From Sphingosinithalassobacter sp. CS137 (lineage in GTDB: Bacteria; Pseudomonadota; Alphaproteobacteria; Sphingomonadales; Sphingomonadaceae): a stretch of 64,000 nt of DNA. The notes beneath the pieces are model-generated. The model saw only the letters and a list, made by a program, of their open reading frames with translations, was not told the DNA's origin and ran no database searches. Where the stretch lies: positions 3,130,163 through 3,194,162 of the forward strand of contig NZ_CP060494.1 in assembly GCF_014334115.1 (NCBI RefSeq), in the 5' to 3' direction. The translations under genes and the position numbers were made by a program. Of the stretch, positions 1 through 8,253 are shown one piece after another; the first letter of the stretch is position 1, and each line of letters begins with the position of its first letter.

Positions 1-910
1 AGCGGCGCTCGCTTGCCCCCAGCACCTCCGCGAGCAGCCGGAAATCGCGCTCTCTGGGGCTCGCCTTGCGCCATACCAGCGCGATCTTGCGGGCGGGGTT
101 GTCGGCTTCCAGCGGCCGGGCAGTGACTCGCGTGTTGTCGAGGATGCCGGCATCGACCGCCATCTGCGGCAGCATGGTGACGCCCAGGCCATTGTCGACC
201 ATCTGCACCATCGTGTGCAGCGAGGTGCCGAGCATCGTCGCCTCGGCGCGCAGCTCGGGCCGGTTGCATGCGGCGAGCGCGTGATCCTTGAGGCAGTGGC
301 CGTCCTCGAGTAGCAGCAGCCGCCCCTCGGCGATCTGCGACGGATCGATCGCCGAGGGGGTCGGCGGCAGGATCTCGCCCTCGGGAAAGGCGACGTAGAG
401 CCGATCCTCGAACAGCAGCTGCGTTTCCACTTCGCCACAGGCATAGGGCAGCGCCAGAAGCACGCAATCGGTGCGCCCCTGGTGCAGGCTCTCGCAGGCA
501 TGGTGGCTGGTTTCCTCGCGCAGGAACAGCTTGAGGTCCGGATAGTCGGTGCGCAGCCGGGGCAGGATCCGCGGCAGCAGGAACGGCGCGATGGTGGGGA
601 TCACGCTCATCCGCATCTCGCCCGATAGCGGGTGGCCCGCAGCGCGGGCGAGATCGCCCAGCTCGTCGGCCTCGCGCAGTACCTTACGCGCCTTGGCGAC
701 GATCTGTTCGCCCAGCGGCGTGAAGCGGACGACGCGGCGGGTGCGCTCGACCAGCGTGACGCCGATCAGCGTCTCGAGCTCGCGAATTCCCGCCGACAGA
801 GTCGATTGGGTGACGAAACACGCCTCCGCCGCCCGGCCGAAATGGCCGGAATCGTGCAGCGCCACCAGATATTGGAGCTGCTTGAGCGTCGGAAGATAGG
901 TCGCGGCCAG
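1..910 (-). CDS. oxyR: Peroxide-responsive LysR-type regulator OxyR (3' end cut by the window)
   Basis: Transcriptional activator that senses H2O2 through a disulfide and switches on peroxide defence genes. The N-terminal helix-turn-helix reads LKQLQYLVALHDSGHFGRAA. The two redox cysteines are present in GHCLKD at about residue 206 and AAC at about residue 215, nine apart as in E. coli Cys199/Cys208. About 303 codons are visible, so only the last few residues are missing. No ATG, GTG or TTG fits the family start; a CTG at 908-910 preceded by GGAG seven bases upstream gives a protein starting (M)AATYLPTLKQ, and a weaker GTG lies 30 bases upstream. It follows ahpF on the same strand, behind a hairpin, so it probably has its own promoter and regulates ahpC-ahpF. 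Confidence 0.9.
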   Translation of the reverse strand, partial: MAATYLPTLKQLQYLVALHDSGHFGRAAEACFVTQSTLSAGIRELETLIGVTLVERTRRVVRFTPLGEQIVAKARKVLREADELGDLARAAGHPLSGEMRMSVIPTIAPFLLPRILPRLRTDYPDLKLFLREETSHHACESLHQGRTDCVLLALPYACGEVETQLLFEDRLYVAFPEGEILPPTPSAIDPSQIAEGRLLLLEDGHCLKDHALAACNRPELRAEATMLGTSLHTMVQMVDNGLGVTMLPQMAVDAGILDNTRVTARPLEADNPARKIALVWRKASPRERDFRLLAEVLGASERR

Positions 911-1157
911 TGATCGTCTCCGTCGATTACCGGGGATCACATAGGGGGTTTTCGCGCATGAGGAAGGGGTGGGGCCTTCGGCCGGAGCCTTTCTGGGGGG
1001 CGGGGCCTTTCGGTCGGCGCCTTGGGCGGGTGGGCCCCCTTCTAGACGGAACCTCCGCCGTGCTCGATCTCCTCCTCAGGGGAACGGGTGGGGGCGCAGG
1101 TTTTCCGATCCGTTGGAGTGCGCGTTCGGAGGCCGCGGGTCGCAGGGCCCGAGGGGC
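911..1157. other. Non-coding gap between oxyR and ahpF
   Basis: No convincing gene. It should hold the oxyR promoter, read leftwards. The plus strand carries several runs of three to six G (966-974, 995-1005, 1024-1034), but the spacing between them is too irregular to call a quadruplex. Confidence 0.5.
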
Positions 1158-1197
1158 GGCCGCCTGCCCGAGGAGAGGGGAGGGGAGGCAGGCGGCC
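1158..1197 (-). terminator. Hairpin after ahpF
   Basis: Perfect 11-bp inverted repeat (GGCCGCCTGCC at 1158-1168 and its complement at 1187-1197) with an 18-base purine-rich loop, starting seven bases after the ahpF stop. There is no U-run, so it may slow decay or assist Rho-dependent ending rather than act as a classic intrinsic terminator. Confidence 0.6.
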
Positions 1198-1203
1198 TTG
1201 GGG

Positions 1204-2787
1204 TCAGGCTGCTTCGAGTTGCTGGGCTTCCTCGGGCAGCCGGATCAGATAGTCGAACGCCGAGAGCGCCGCGGTGGATCCCGCGCCCATCGCGATCACG
1301 ATCTGCTTGTACGGCACGGTGGTGGCGTCGCCGGCGGCGAAGATGCCGGGCTGGCTCGTCTCGCCGCGATGATCGATCTCGATCTCGCCATGCGGCGTCA
1401 GCGCCACCGCGCCCTTCAGCCACTCGGTGTTCGGCACCAGCCCGATCTGGACGAAGATGCCTTCCAGCTCGACCTGGTGCAGGCTGCCGTCATTGCGGTC
1501 CTTGTAGGTGAGGCCGGTCACCTTGTCGCCGTCGCCCAGCACTTCGGTGGTCAGCGCCGACGTGATGATCTTGACGTTGGGCAGGCTGGCGAGCTTGCGC
1601 TGGAGCACTGCGTCGGCGCGCAGATCGCTGGCATATTCGATCAGCGTGACGTGCGCGACGATGCCGGCCAGGTCGATCGCCGCCTCGACGCCCGAATTGC
1701 CGCCGCCGATCACCGCGACTCGCTTGCCCTTGTAGAAGGGGCCGTCGCAATGCGGGCAATAGGCCACGCCCTTGTTCTTGTACGCGTCCTCTCCGGGAAC
1801 GTTCATCTGGCGCCAGCGTGCTCCGGTCGACAGGATCAGCGTGCGCGCCTTCAGCGAGGCGCCGTTCTTCAGCTTCACTTCGTGTAGCCCGCCCTCCGCG
1901 CGCGCGGGGACCAGCGCCTCGGCGGTCTGCAGGTTCATCACGTCGACGTCATATTCCTTGACGTGCTGCTCGAGATGCGCGGCGAGCTTGGGCCCTTCGG
2001 TGTGCGGGACCGAAATGAAATTCTCGATCGCCATGGTGTCGAGCACCTGGCCGCCGAACCGCTCGGCGACCACGCCGGTGCGGATGCCCTTGCGCGCGGC
2101 ATAGATCGCCGCTGACGCGCCGGCGGGACCGCCGCCGACGACGAGCACGTCGAACGCGTCCTTCGCCGCGATCTTCTCGGCGGCTTTGGCTTCGGCGCCG
2201 GTGTCGAGCTTCGCGACGATCTGTTCGACGTCCATGCGGCCCTGGGCGAAGGGTTCGCCGTTCAGGAAGATCTGCGGCACCGACATCACCTTGCGGCGGT
2301 CGACCTCTTCCTTGAACAGCGCGCCGTCGATCGCGGTGTGGGTGATGCGCGGGTTGAGCACTGCCATCAGGTTCAGCGCCTGCACCACATCGGGGCAGTT
2401 CTGGCACGACAGCGAGAAATAGGTTTCGAAGGCATAGTCGCCGTCGAGTGCCTGCACCGCTTCGATCACATCCTGCGATGCCTTGGGCGGATGCCCGCCG
2501 ACCTGGAGCAGCGCCAGCACCAGCGAGGTGAATTCATGCCCCATCGGCAGCCCGGCGAAGCGGACCGCGACCTCGTGCGCGCCAGCGCGGCGGATCAGGA
2601 AGCTGGGGGTGCGTTCGTCGGCGCCCTCGACGACCTCGATCAGGTCGGAAAGCGCGGCGATCTCGTTCAGGAGGTCGCGCATCTCGCGGCTCTTCGCGCC
2701 GTCGTCCAGGCTGGCGACGAGCTCGATCGGCTGCTTCAGATTGCCGAGATAGGTCTTGAGCTGCTGCGTCAGATTGGCGTCGAGCAT
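1204..2787 (-). CDS. ahpF: Alkyl hydroperoxide reductase subunit F
   Basis: NADH-dependent flavoprotein disulfide reductase that recycles AhpC. The 527 residues match the AhpF family length. An N-terminal double thioredoxin-like domain carries CQNC (Cys128, Cys131). The FAD site [10 protein letters not shown] is near 218, the second redox pair CPHC is Cys344 and Cys347, the NADH site [10 protein letters not shown] follows, and the C-terminal FAD motif is [10 protein letters not shown]. It lies 87 bases downstream of ahpC on the same strand with a stem-loop between them, so one transcript with lower ahpF output is likely. All catalytic cysteines are present. Confidence 0.97.
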   Translation of the reverse strand: MLDANLTQQLKTYLGNLKQPIELVASLDDGAKSREMRDLLNEIAALSDLIEVVEGADERTPSFLIRRAGAHEVAVRFAGLPMGHEFTSLVLALLQVGGHPPKASQDVIEAVQALDGDYAFETYFSLSCQNCPDVVQALNLMAVLNPRITHTAIDGALFKEEVDRRKVMSVPQIFLNGEPFAQGRMDVEQIVAKLDTGAEAKAAEKIAAKDAFDVLVVGGGPAGASAAIYAARKGIRTGVVAERFGGQVLDTMAIENFISVPHTEGPKLAAHLEQHVKEYDVDVMNLQTAEALVPARAEGGLHEVKLKNGASLKARTLILSTGARWRQMNVPGEDAYKNKGVAYCPHCDGPFYKGKRVAVIGGGNSGVEAAIDLAGIVAHVTLIEYASDLRADAVLQRKLASLPNVKIITSALTTEVLGDGDKVTGLTYKDRNDGSLHQVELEGIFVQIGLVPNTEWLKGAVALTPHGEIEIDHRGETSQPGIFAAGDATTVPYKQIVIAMGAGSTAALSAFDYLIRLPEEAQQLEAA

Positions 2788-2823
2788 TGCGGAACTCCTG
2801 TTCTTCTATTCTGTCGGGAAAGC

Positions 2824-2852
2824 CCGGCCCCGGGCGAGGTGCCCGGAGCCGG
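2824..2852 (-). promoter_or_regulatory. Stem-loop between ahpC and ahpF
   Basis: A 12-bp GC-rich stem (2824-2835 with 2841-2852, one mismatch) closes a five-base loop in the only gap between ahpC and ahpF. There is no U-run after it. Such hairpins commonly set unequal expression or stability of two cotranscribed genes; here it would favour the abundant peroxidase over its reductase. The role is inferred. Confidence 0.5.
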
Positions 2853-2874
2853 TTTTCGGTCGCGTCGGCGCGAC

Positions 2875-3438
2875 TTAGATCTTGCCGACGAGGTCGAGCG
2901 AGGGAGCGAGCGTCTCTTCGCCCTCTTCCCACTTGGCGGGGCAGACTTCGCCCGGATGCGCGGCGATATACTGCGCGGCCTTCACCTTGCGGAGCAGCTC
3001 GGCGGCGTTGCGACCGACGCCTTCGCTGGTGATCTCGACCAGCTGGATCACGCCCTCGGGATCGACGACGAAGGTGCCGCGATCGGCCAGTCCCTGGCCT
3101 TCGCGCAGCACGTCGAAGTTCGTGCTGATGCTGTGGTTTTGGTCACCCAGCATGTAGAAGTCGATCTTGCCGATCGCGGGCGAGGTGTCGTGCCACGCCT
3201 TGTGGCTGAAGTGGGTGTCGGTCGACACCGAATAGACTTCGACGCCCATGTCCTGGAGCTTGGGATAGATGCCGGCGAGATCTTCCAGCTCGGTCGGGCA
3301 CACGAAGGTGAAGTCGGCGGGATAGAAGAAAAAGACCGCCCACTTGCCCTTCACGTCCTCGTCGGTGACGGTGACGAACTTGCCCTGCTTATAGGCCTGG
3401 GTCGTGAACGGTTTGATCGTGCTGCCGATAAGCGCCAT
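2875..3438 (-). CDS. ahpC: Alkyl hydroperoxide reductase subunit C (2-Cys peroxiredoxin)
   Basis: Reduces H2O2 and organic peroxides in the cytoplasm with AhpF as electron donor. The peroxidatic cysteine is Cys47 in FTFVCPTE and the resolving cysteine is Cys166 in GEVCPAKW. With the start chosen here ([10 protein letters not shown], preceded by GGAGGA at good spacing) the protein is 187 residues, the same as E. coli AhpC. An in-frame ATG 26 codons upstream has no ribosome site and would add an unrelated tail. It is first of the ahpC-ahpF pair; a possible OxyR operator lies about 85 bases upstream. Confidence 0.97.
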   Translation of the reverse strand: MALIGSTIKPFTTQAYKQGKFVTVTDEDVKGKWAVFFFYPADFTFVCPTELEDLAGIYPKLQDMGVEVYSVSTDTHFSHKAWHDTSPAIGKIDFYMLGDQNHSISTNFDVLREGQGLADRGTFVVDPEGVIQLVEITSEGVGRNAAELLRKVKAAQYIAAHPGEVCPAKWEEGEETLAPSLDLVGKI

Positions 3439-3674
3439 ATTGGTTCCTCCGATGGGCGATTGGTGCGGTGCAGCATATATCTGCTGCGCCGCCGTTCCTG
3501 TAATGAGTAGCCTCACTCGATGTGATCGGCGAAACCGATCACTCGCCCTCCAATTATCGAAGGTGTCGAACGAAATTCAAGGGCGCGAGGTCGCTTGGTG
3601 CAGTGCAAAAACTGCAACCATATCGGTGTGCCGGTGCAACTGTACGGCGCACCTGCGGTGAGCCGGGGCGGGCT
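3439..3674. other. Non-coding ahpC upstream region
   Basis: No gene supported. It holds the ahpC promoter (leftward) and the end of the transporter gene at 3675. Besides the palindrome at 3522-3542 there are overlapping short repeats with TGCAAC/GTTGCA cores at about 3597-3640 that could be part of regulator binding. Confidence 0.5.
3522..3542. promoter_or_regulatory. Candidate OxyR operator upstream of ahpC
   Basis: Perfect 8-bp inverted repeat GTGATCGG-N5-CCGATCAC. Its core ATCG-N7-CGAT has the half-element spacing of OxyR sites (ATAG-N7-CTAT) and the T-N11-A layout of LysR-type operators. It sits 84 bases upstream of the ahpC start, with oxyR in the same locus. Only one half-pair is clear, so the assignment is tentative. 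Confidence 0.4.
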
Positions 3675-4448
3675 TCAGGCGAGCGCGCGATAGAGGCTGT
3701 AGAGGCTGGTAAGCGTCAGCACGATCCCGACCAGCATCAGCAATGCCCGCGTCGGCACACGCTTGGCGAAATAGCCGCCGAAGGGCGCTGCCAGCACGCC
3801 GCCGATCAGCAGGCCGAGCACCGGGTGGAGGAACTCGTGGCTCAGCCCCTCGATGCCGATCTGCACCAGGAAGGCGGCGGAGATGGTGATGGTGAGGAAG
3901 AATTCCACCGTGTTCACCGTCCCGATCGTGGTGCGCGGAAGCGCACCCTGGACCAGCAGGTTCGACGTGACGACCGGCCCCCAGCCGCCGCCGCCCGCCG
4001 CGTCGAGGAAGCCGCCGGCGAGCCCGAGCGGCTCGACGATGCGGGGATCGCGCGGCGGCGGCGGAAAGCGCAGCGCGCGGAACAGCAGATAGACGCCGAT
4101 CAGCGCCAGATAGCCCATCACGAACGGCCGCGTCACCGAGGCCTCGAGCGACGTGAGCACATAGGCGCCCAGCACGCCGCCGATCATGCCGGGGATCAAC
4201 AGCCGCAGGAACAGGCGCCAGTTGACGTTGCGATGGAGCGCGTGGCTGATGCCCGAAACGCCGGTGGTGAAGCTTTCGACGATGTGGACGCCGGCCGAGG
4301 CTGTCGCCGGGGGAACGCCGAGCACGCTCACCAGCAAGGTGCTGGAGATCACGCCGAATGCCATGCCGAGCGCGCCGTCCACCATCTGCGCCGCGAAGCC
4401 CACGGCGAGATAGGGGAGGAGGGCGCTCAAATCCAATCCGTCGAGCAT
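3675..4448 (-). CDS. TauE/SafE (TSUP) family membrane transporter
   Basis: Inner-membrane protein of about 257 residues with around eight hydrophobic segments, of the sulfite/sulfonate/organic-anion exporter family. Family features include the N-terminal VDGALGMAFGV stretch and the repeat-like second half FLDAAGGGGWGPV. The start MLDGLDLSAL is preceded by AAAGG; ATGs 9 and 20 codons upstream are less likely. It is divergent from cysE across a 163-base gap, which suggests a link to sulfur or cysteine metabolism, but the substrate cannot be read from sequence. Confidence 0.85.
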   Translation of the reverse strand: MLDGLDLSALLPYLAVGFAAQMVDGALGMAFGVISSTLLVSVLGVPPATASAGVHIVESFTTGVSGISHALHRNVNWRLFLRLLIPGMIGGVLGAYVLTSLEASVTRPFVMGYLALIGVYLLFRALRFPPPPRDPRIVEPLGLAGGFLDAAGGGGWGPVVTSNLLVQGALPRTTIGTVNTVEFFLTITISAAFLVQIGIEGLSHEFLHPVLGLLIGGVLAAPFGGYFAKRVPTRALLMLVGIVLTLTSLYSLYRALA

Positions 4449-4611
4449 TCGGGCCTTTCGCGAGCTATGCTGCATCCACGGGATGGCGCGCGGCCGCAGG
4501 GGCGGCAAGACAGTTCGTGTTTAGCCCTGCCAAGCCGCGACACCGGGCCTTCTGGCAATCGCGCAGCGGCTTCCCTAGATTGGAGCGCAGAACGAAGAGG
4601 GGGCCAGGCCC

Positions 4612-5292
4612 ATGTTCCAGCGTCTCAAAACCTATCTCGATTCGATCAAGGCGCGCGATCCCGCGCCGAGATCGCGGCTGGAGATCCTCACCTATCCGGG
4701 GGTGTGGGCGCTCTTCTACCATCGCATCGCGCATCGCTTCTATCGCAACGGCTGGTTCCTGGCGGCGCGCTTCGTCAACCACTGGTCGCGCTGGATGACG
4801 GCGATCGACATTCACCCCGGGGCGACGATCGGGCGCAATTTCTTCATCGATCACGGCTTCACCGTGATCGGCGAGACCGCGCACATCGGCGACAATGTGA
4901 CCATCTATCAGAACGTCACGCTGGGCGGCACCAGCCCGGACAACGGCGTCGCCGGCAAGCGGCATCCCACGGTGCAGGACGGCGCGATCATCGGGTCGGG
5001 CGCGCAGGTGCTGGGGCCGATCACGCTGGGTCCGCGCGCGCGGGTGGGCGCCAATGCGGTCGTCACCAAGGACGTGACCGAGGGCGCGGTGGTGGTCGGC
5101 ATTCCGGCGCGGCCCACACTGGTCGAAGCGGAGACCTGGCAGCGCGATTTCGTGCCCTATGGCACGTCGTGCAGCGAGATGTTCGATCCGGCGACGCAGA
5201 AGCTCGAGATCATGCGCTGCGAGATCGAAACGCTGCGCAAGCGGCTCGACGAATTGCTCGCCGAGCGCGAGGAGCACCGCGACCGCGCCTGA
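4612..5292 (+). CDS. cysE: Serine O-acetyltransferase
   Basis: Makes O-acetylserine from serine and acetyl-CoA, the first step of cysteine synthesis. Its 226 residues match the short EpsC/SrpH-type enzymes. A helical N-terminus is followed by a left-handed beta-helix with hexapeptide repeats (IHPGATIG, IGETAHIGDNVTIYQNVTLG). The Asp-His pair D80-H81 and a second histidine in KRHPTVQDGA (H118) are the expected catalytic residues. The C-terminal region is charged and probably coiled. Its stop overlaps the next start (TGATG), so the DUF2794 gene is cotranscribed. Confidence 0.94.
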   Translation: MFQRLKTYLDSIKARDPAPRSRLEILTYPGVWALFYHRIAHRFYRNGWFLAARFVNHWSRWMTAIDIHPGATIGRNFFIDHGFTVIGETAHIGDNVTIYQNVTLGGTSPDNGVAGKRHPTVQDGAIIGSGAQVLGPITLGPRARVGANAVVTKDVTEGAVVVGIPARPTLVEAETWQRDFVPYGTSCSEMFDPATQKLEIMRCEIETLRKRLDELLAEREEHRDRA

Positions 5293-5630
5293 TGGGTACT
5301 GTAACGCCGCTTCCGCTTCGCCATCCCGCGCAGGTCGGGTTCGACCGCGCCGAGCTTGCCCGGATCCTCGATCTCTACGGCCGAATGGTCGCGGCGGGGC
5401 ACTGGAAGGATTATGCGATCGACTTGGGGCGCGACGCGGCGGTTTTCTCGGCGTTCCGCCGGACCGCCGAGAACCCCGAATTCCGGGTCGAGAAGCGGCC
5501 CGCGCTGCGCAGCCGCCAGGGAATGTGGGCGCTCGTCAACGAAGCCGGGCTGGTGCTGAAACGGGGCCACGAACTGGGCCCCGTTCTCGCGCCGGTCGAG
5601 CGCCGGCTGATGAAGCTGGTCGCGGAGTAG
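5292..5630 (+). CDS. DUF2794 family protein
   Basis: Cytoplasmic protein of 112 residues with no predicted catalytic motif. The pattern HPAQVGFDRAELARILDLYG followed by KDYAID, FRRT, EKRP and RRLMKLV is that of DUF2794, a family I know from sphingomonads and other Alphaproteobacteria. Its function is unknown. It overlaps the cysE stop by one base, which means translational coupling. A strong hairpin follows its stop. Confidence 0.85.
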   Translation: MGTVTPLPLRHPAQVGFDRAELARILDLYGRMVAAGHWKDYAIDLGRDAAVFSAFRRTAENPEFRVEKRPALRSRQGMWALVNEAGLVLKRGHELGPVLAPVERRLMKLVAE

Positions 5631-5661
5631 CACTCGCCTCCCGCGAAGGAAGGCGAGTGCT
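5629..5661. terminator. Bidirectional hairpin between convergent genes
   Basis: Perfect 11-bp inverted repeat (AGCACTCGCCT at 5629-5639 and its complement at 5651-5661) with an 11-base loop. It begins at the DUF2794 stop and ends just before the stop of the converging membrane gene. No U-run follows on either strand. Confidence 0.6.
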
Positions 5662-5671
5662 CCCCCTCCGG

Positions 5672-6784
5672 TCAGGCGTATTCGGGCCGGTGGACCGGCG
5701 GCAGCCGCGCGTCGAGCCCGCCGAGCAGACTCACCACGCCGCGCCGCATCGGCTGCCAGAAGGCGGACAGCGTCAGCAGCGCCGATCCGATCACCAGCGC
5801 GGTGAGCGCCGCACTCAGTTCGACTGCGCCCGACTGGTTGAACAGCGTGTACATCGCGTAGAGCACATAGATCAGCGACGAGACGAGCAGCGCGCGCCGA
5901 TCGACCGCCAGCGCCACGAAGGCGAAGGCGACGTAGAGCGCCACCACCAGCAGCGCCATGCCGACCGGGATCGCGCCGTCGAACACGCCGAGCATGTGGA
6001 ACACCGGATGCGCGATCAGCGGCGCGGCGGCGAGGTGCAGCCAGAAGGCGACGTCCGAACGGCGGGTCCGCCGCTCGAGATCAGACATGTCCCAGCGCAT
6101 CGCGAGCAGGAACACGAGCACGCCCGCAACCAGCAGCAGCGGGTTCAGCCAGCGATCTGCGCCGGGCACGAAGCCCAGGATCAGCGCGACCACCACCGCG
6201 ACCAGCGCGGCGGCGCCGGCGGCGACGGTGATCGGCACCACGAACCGCTTCCAGTGCAGCCAGGCGGCGATGCTGGTCAGCAGCGCGACGATCGCAGCGA
6301 TCGACGCGGCGAGCTGGCGTTCCTCCACTTCGCCCGAAACGTCGAGCGCGACCTTGAGATTCTCGCCGTTCATCACGCCGATGCCGCTCAGCCCGATGAA
6401 GGTGCCGCCGACGAAGGCGAGCAGCAGCAGGATGCTGGGGAGCGCCATGCGGCGCTTGCGGGTGAAATATTCGGCGAGCAGCCAGGCAAGCGCCGCAACG
6501 GCGAGGCCGCCGCCGGTGAAGGCGAGGCCGACCTGTTGCGGCGTATCCCCGCCGGCGCCGGGCAGCGTTCCCATCAGCGCGCCGATCCGCGCCGCCGCGA
6601 CCAGCATCAGCGTCGCCGCGATCGCGACGAAGATGTCGTTGAAGCCGGAAAGCAGCCGGAAATGTTCTTCATCGACCGCCGGCGCCGAGCGGCCGGCGGC
6701 GACATGGTCGCGGAACGCTGCGGCGGCCTCGGGGGAGAGCACTCCCGCCTCGACCGCCTGGGCGATGTCGCTTTCGCTGTACAT
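5672..6784 (-). CDS. Polytopic membrane protein of unknown function
   Basis: A 370-residue protein with a short cytoplasmic N-terminus (MYSESDIAQAVEAGVLSPEA) followed by about ten hydrophobic segments. The N-terminal part resembles the start of DUF2157-type membrane proteins, but I would not assign a family on that alone. No catalytic motif is visible. It lies downstream of the short-chain dehydrogenase on the same strand; a perfect 24-base palindrome occupies the gap, 36 bases ahead of this start, and is either its operator or the end of the upstream transcript. Confidence 0.85.
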   Translation of the reverse strand: MYSESDIAQAVEAGVLSPEAAAAFRDHVAAGRSAPAVDEEHFRLLSGFNDIFVAIAATLMLVAAARIGALMGTLPGAGGDTPQQVGLAFTGGGLAVAALAWLLAEYFTRKRRMALPSILLLLAFVGGTFIGLSGIGVMNGENLKVALDVSGEVEERQLAASIAAIVALLTSIAAWLHWKRFVVPITVAAGAAALVAVVVALILGFVPGADRWLNPLLLVAGVLVFLLAMRWDMSDLERRTRRSDVAFWLHLAAAPLIAHPVFHMLGVFDGAIPVGMALLVVALYVAFAFVALAVDRRALLVSSLIYVLYAMYTLFNQSGAVELSAALTALVIGSALLTLSAFWQPMRRGVVSLLGGLDARLPPVHRPEYA

Positions 6785-6819
6785 GGCATTCCTCCCTGTT
6801 GCCGGGGGAGGATAGCATT

Positions 6820-6843
6820 ACTGTATTGCATCGGCAATACAGT
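6820..6843. promoter_or_regulatory. Perfect 24-base palindrome
   Basis: ACTGTATTGC-ATCG-GCAATACAGT, a 10-bp perfect inverted repeat with a four-base centre, AT-rich against a GC-rich background. It lies between the stop of the dehydrogenase and the start of the membrane protein. The symmetry fits the binding site of a dimeric repressor (TetR- or GntR-like); it could equally fold as a terminator hairpin. No regulator gene is adjacent. Confidence 0.55.
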
Positions 6844-6848
6844 TGCGG

Positions 6849-7745
6849 TCAACCCTGCAGCTTGCCCATGATGAGCATCGACTGTTCGGTGCCCGAATTG
6901 GGGACGATCTCGCCCGAACGGTCGGTGATCTGCGCCCAGTGCGCCGCCACGCCCTCGGGAGACAGTTCCTCGCCGGTGAGGCGGACGCCGGGCGTCAGCG
7001 TGACGTAAGAAGCCTGGAACACGCCCGCTCCGGCGCCCACGATGGCATTCGAGGGGGCATCCTCCGACACGAGATACAGTGCGGCGGGGGCGACATTCTC
7101 CGGTGCGAACAGCTTGAACGCTTCTTCGGGCAGGATGTCTTCGGTCATGCGCGTGCCGGCGACCGGCGCCAGCGTGTTGACGCGGATGTTGTACTTGGCG
7201 CCTTCGAGATAGAGCGTCTTGGTGAGGCCCGCGAGGCCGAGCTTGGCCGCGCCGTAATTGGCCTGACCGAAGTTTCCGAACAGGCCGGTCGAGGATGCGG
7301 TCATCAGAATGCGGCCATAGGCCTGCTCGCGCATCGTCTCCCACACCGCCTTGGTGACGTTGGCCGATCCGTTGAGATGCACGTCGACGACGAAGCGGAA
7401 ATCCTCCGGCTCCATCTTGGCGAAGCTCTTGTCGCGCAGCACGCCGGCGTTGTTGATCAGGATGTGAACGCCGCCCCAGGCTTCCTTGGCCTTGGCGACC
7501 ATTTCGACCATCTGGTCATATTCGGTCACGCTGCCGCCGTTCGACATCGCCTCGCCGCCGACGGCCTTGATCTCTTCGACGACCTGGAGCGCGGCGTCCG
7601 AATGGCCGGTGCCGTCGCGCGCGCCGCCCAGATCATTGACCACTACTTTGGCGCCACGCTTCGCCAGCTCGAGCGCATAGGCACGGCCGAGCCCGCCTCC
7701 TGCGCCGGTGACGATGGCGACTTTGTCGTCGAAGCGGATGGTCAT
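6849..7745 (-). CDS. Short-chain dehydrogenase of the HSD17B4/(3R)-hydroxyacyl-CoA type
   Basis: NAD(P)-dependent oxidoreductase of 298 residues. The nucleotide-binding motif is TGAGGGLGRA near residue 14, then NNAGVLRD and the catalytic Ser-Tyr-Lys in SSTGLFGNFGQANYGAAK. The VVNDLGG and GQANYGAAK patterns and extended C-terminus resemble the dehydrogenase half of peroxisomal multifunctional enzyme 2, so an acyl-CoA or steroid-like substrate is possible. The exact substrate is not determinable. No beta-oxidation genes flank it. Confidence 0.9.
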   Translation of the reverse strand: MTIRFDDKVAIVTGAGGGLGRAYALELAKRGAKVVVNDLGGARDGTGHSDAALQVVEEIKAVGGEAMSNGGSVTEYDQMVEMVAKAKEAWGGVHILINNAGVLRDKSFAKMEPEDFRFVVDVHLNGSANVTKAVWETMREQAYGRILMTASSTGLFGNFGQANYGAAKLGLAGLTKTLYLEGAKYNIRVNTLAPVAGTRMTEDILPEEAFKLFAPENVAPAALYLVSEDAPSNAIVGAGAGVFQASYVTLTPGVRLTGEELSPEGVAAHWAQITDRSGEIVPNSGTEQSMLIMGKLQG

Positions 7746-7812
7746 TGCAGGGCGCTCCTCATGCTGGATTCGAGTCGCGCCTTGCTACCGTTTCGTGTGA
7801 GATGCGCAATGC

Positions 7813-7843
7813 GCGTCCCGCGGAGCCGGGCTCCGCGGGACGC
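7813..7843. terminator. Perfect 14-bp hairpin after the small exported protein gene
   Basis: GCGTCCCGCGGAGC at 7813-7826 and its exact complement at 7830-7843 enclose a three-base loop. It begins eight bases past the stop of the gene at 7852. No U-run is present, but the stem is very stable and should mark the 3' end of that transcript. Confidence 0.65.
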
Positions 7844-7851
7844 AGGCAGCC

Positions 7852-8160
7852 TCAGCGCTGCATGCAGTTGTCATATTGGTTGGGGCCGCAGGGCGGATAG
7901 CTCGCCAGCGGCTGCGGCGGCGGAAACGCCTGATCGGGCGTCATCGTGGAAGGGCGGAATATGACCCGCGTCTGCGGCGTGACCGGCCCGCTGTAGAGCG
8001 GCGTCGTCGGCATGTAGCCCGCCATGTTCTCCGCGTCGAGCGGCTGGGGCGCAGTGTTGCTCCCCGGCTGCTGTTTCGGCACATCCTGGTTCATGGGCGC
8101 GGTCTGGGCGGCAGCGGGAGCCGCCAGCGCGAACGCTGCTGCAAGAGCAATCAGCTTCAT
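7852..8160 (-). CDS. Small exported protein of unknown function
   Basis: A 102-residue protein with a Sec signal peptide (MKLIALAAAFALAAPAAAQ, cleavage expected after AAA or AAQ) and a proline- and glutamine-rich mature part ending YPPCGPNQYDNCMQR, with two cysteines near the C-terminus. The start is set by GGAGAAGG directly upstream; an ATG 25 codons earlier lacks both a ribosome site and a signal peptide. No family recognised. Likely periplasmic. Confidence 0.8.
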   Translation of the reverse strand: MKLIALAAAFALAAPAAAQTAPMNQDVPKQQPGSNTAPQPLDAENMAGYMPTTPLYSGPVTPQTRVIFRPSTMTPDQAFPPPQPLASYPPCGPNQYDNCMQR

Positions 8161-8253
8161 TGACCTTCTCCTGTTGGTTTCGACGATGAGCGATATGCTC
8201 CCCTGGCCAACGCGGAAGGCGGCGAAAGTCTCCAAGCCCGGTGCGACGCTCGT

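Noticed and set aside
966-1034. G-rich runs suggesting a quadruplex
   Set aside because: Loops of about 20 bases separate the runs; four close G-runs never occur together.
3522-5630. 702-codon open frame on the plus strand
   Set aside because: Runs antisense through the TauE/SafE gene and in another frame of cysE; only its last 112 codons are the real DUF2794 gene. Arg/Ala/His-rich composition typical of GC-rich shadows.
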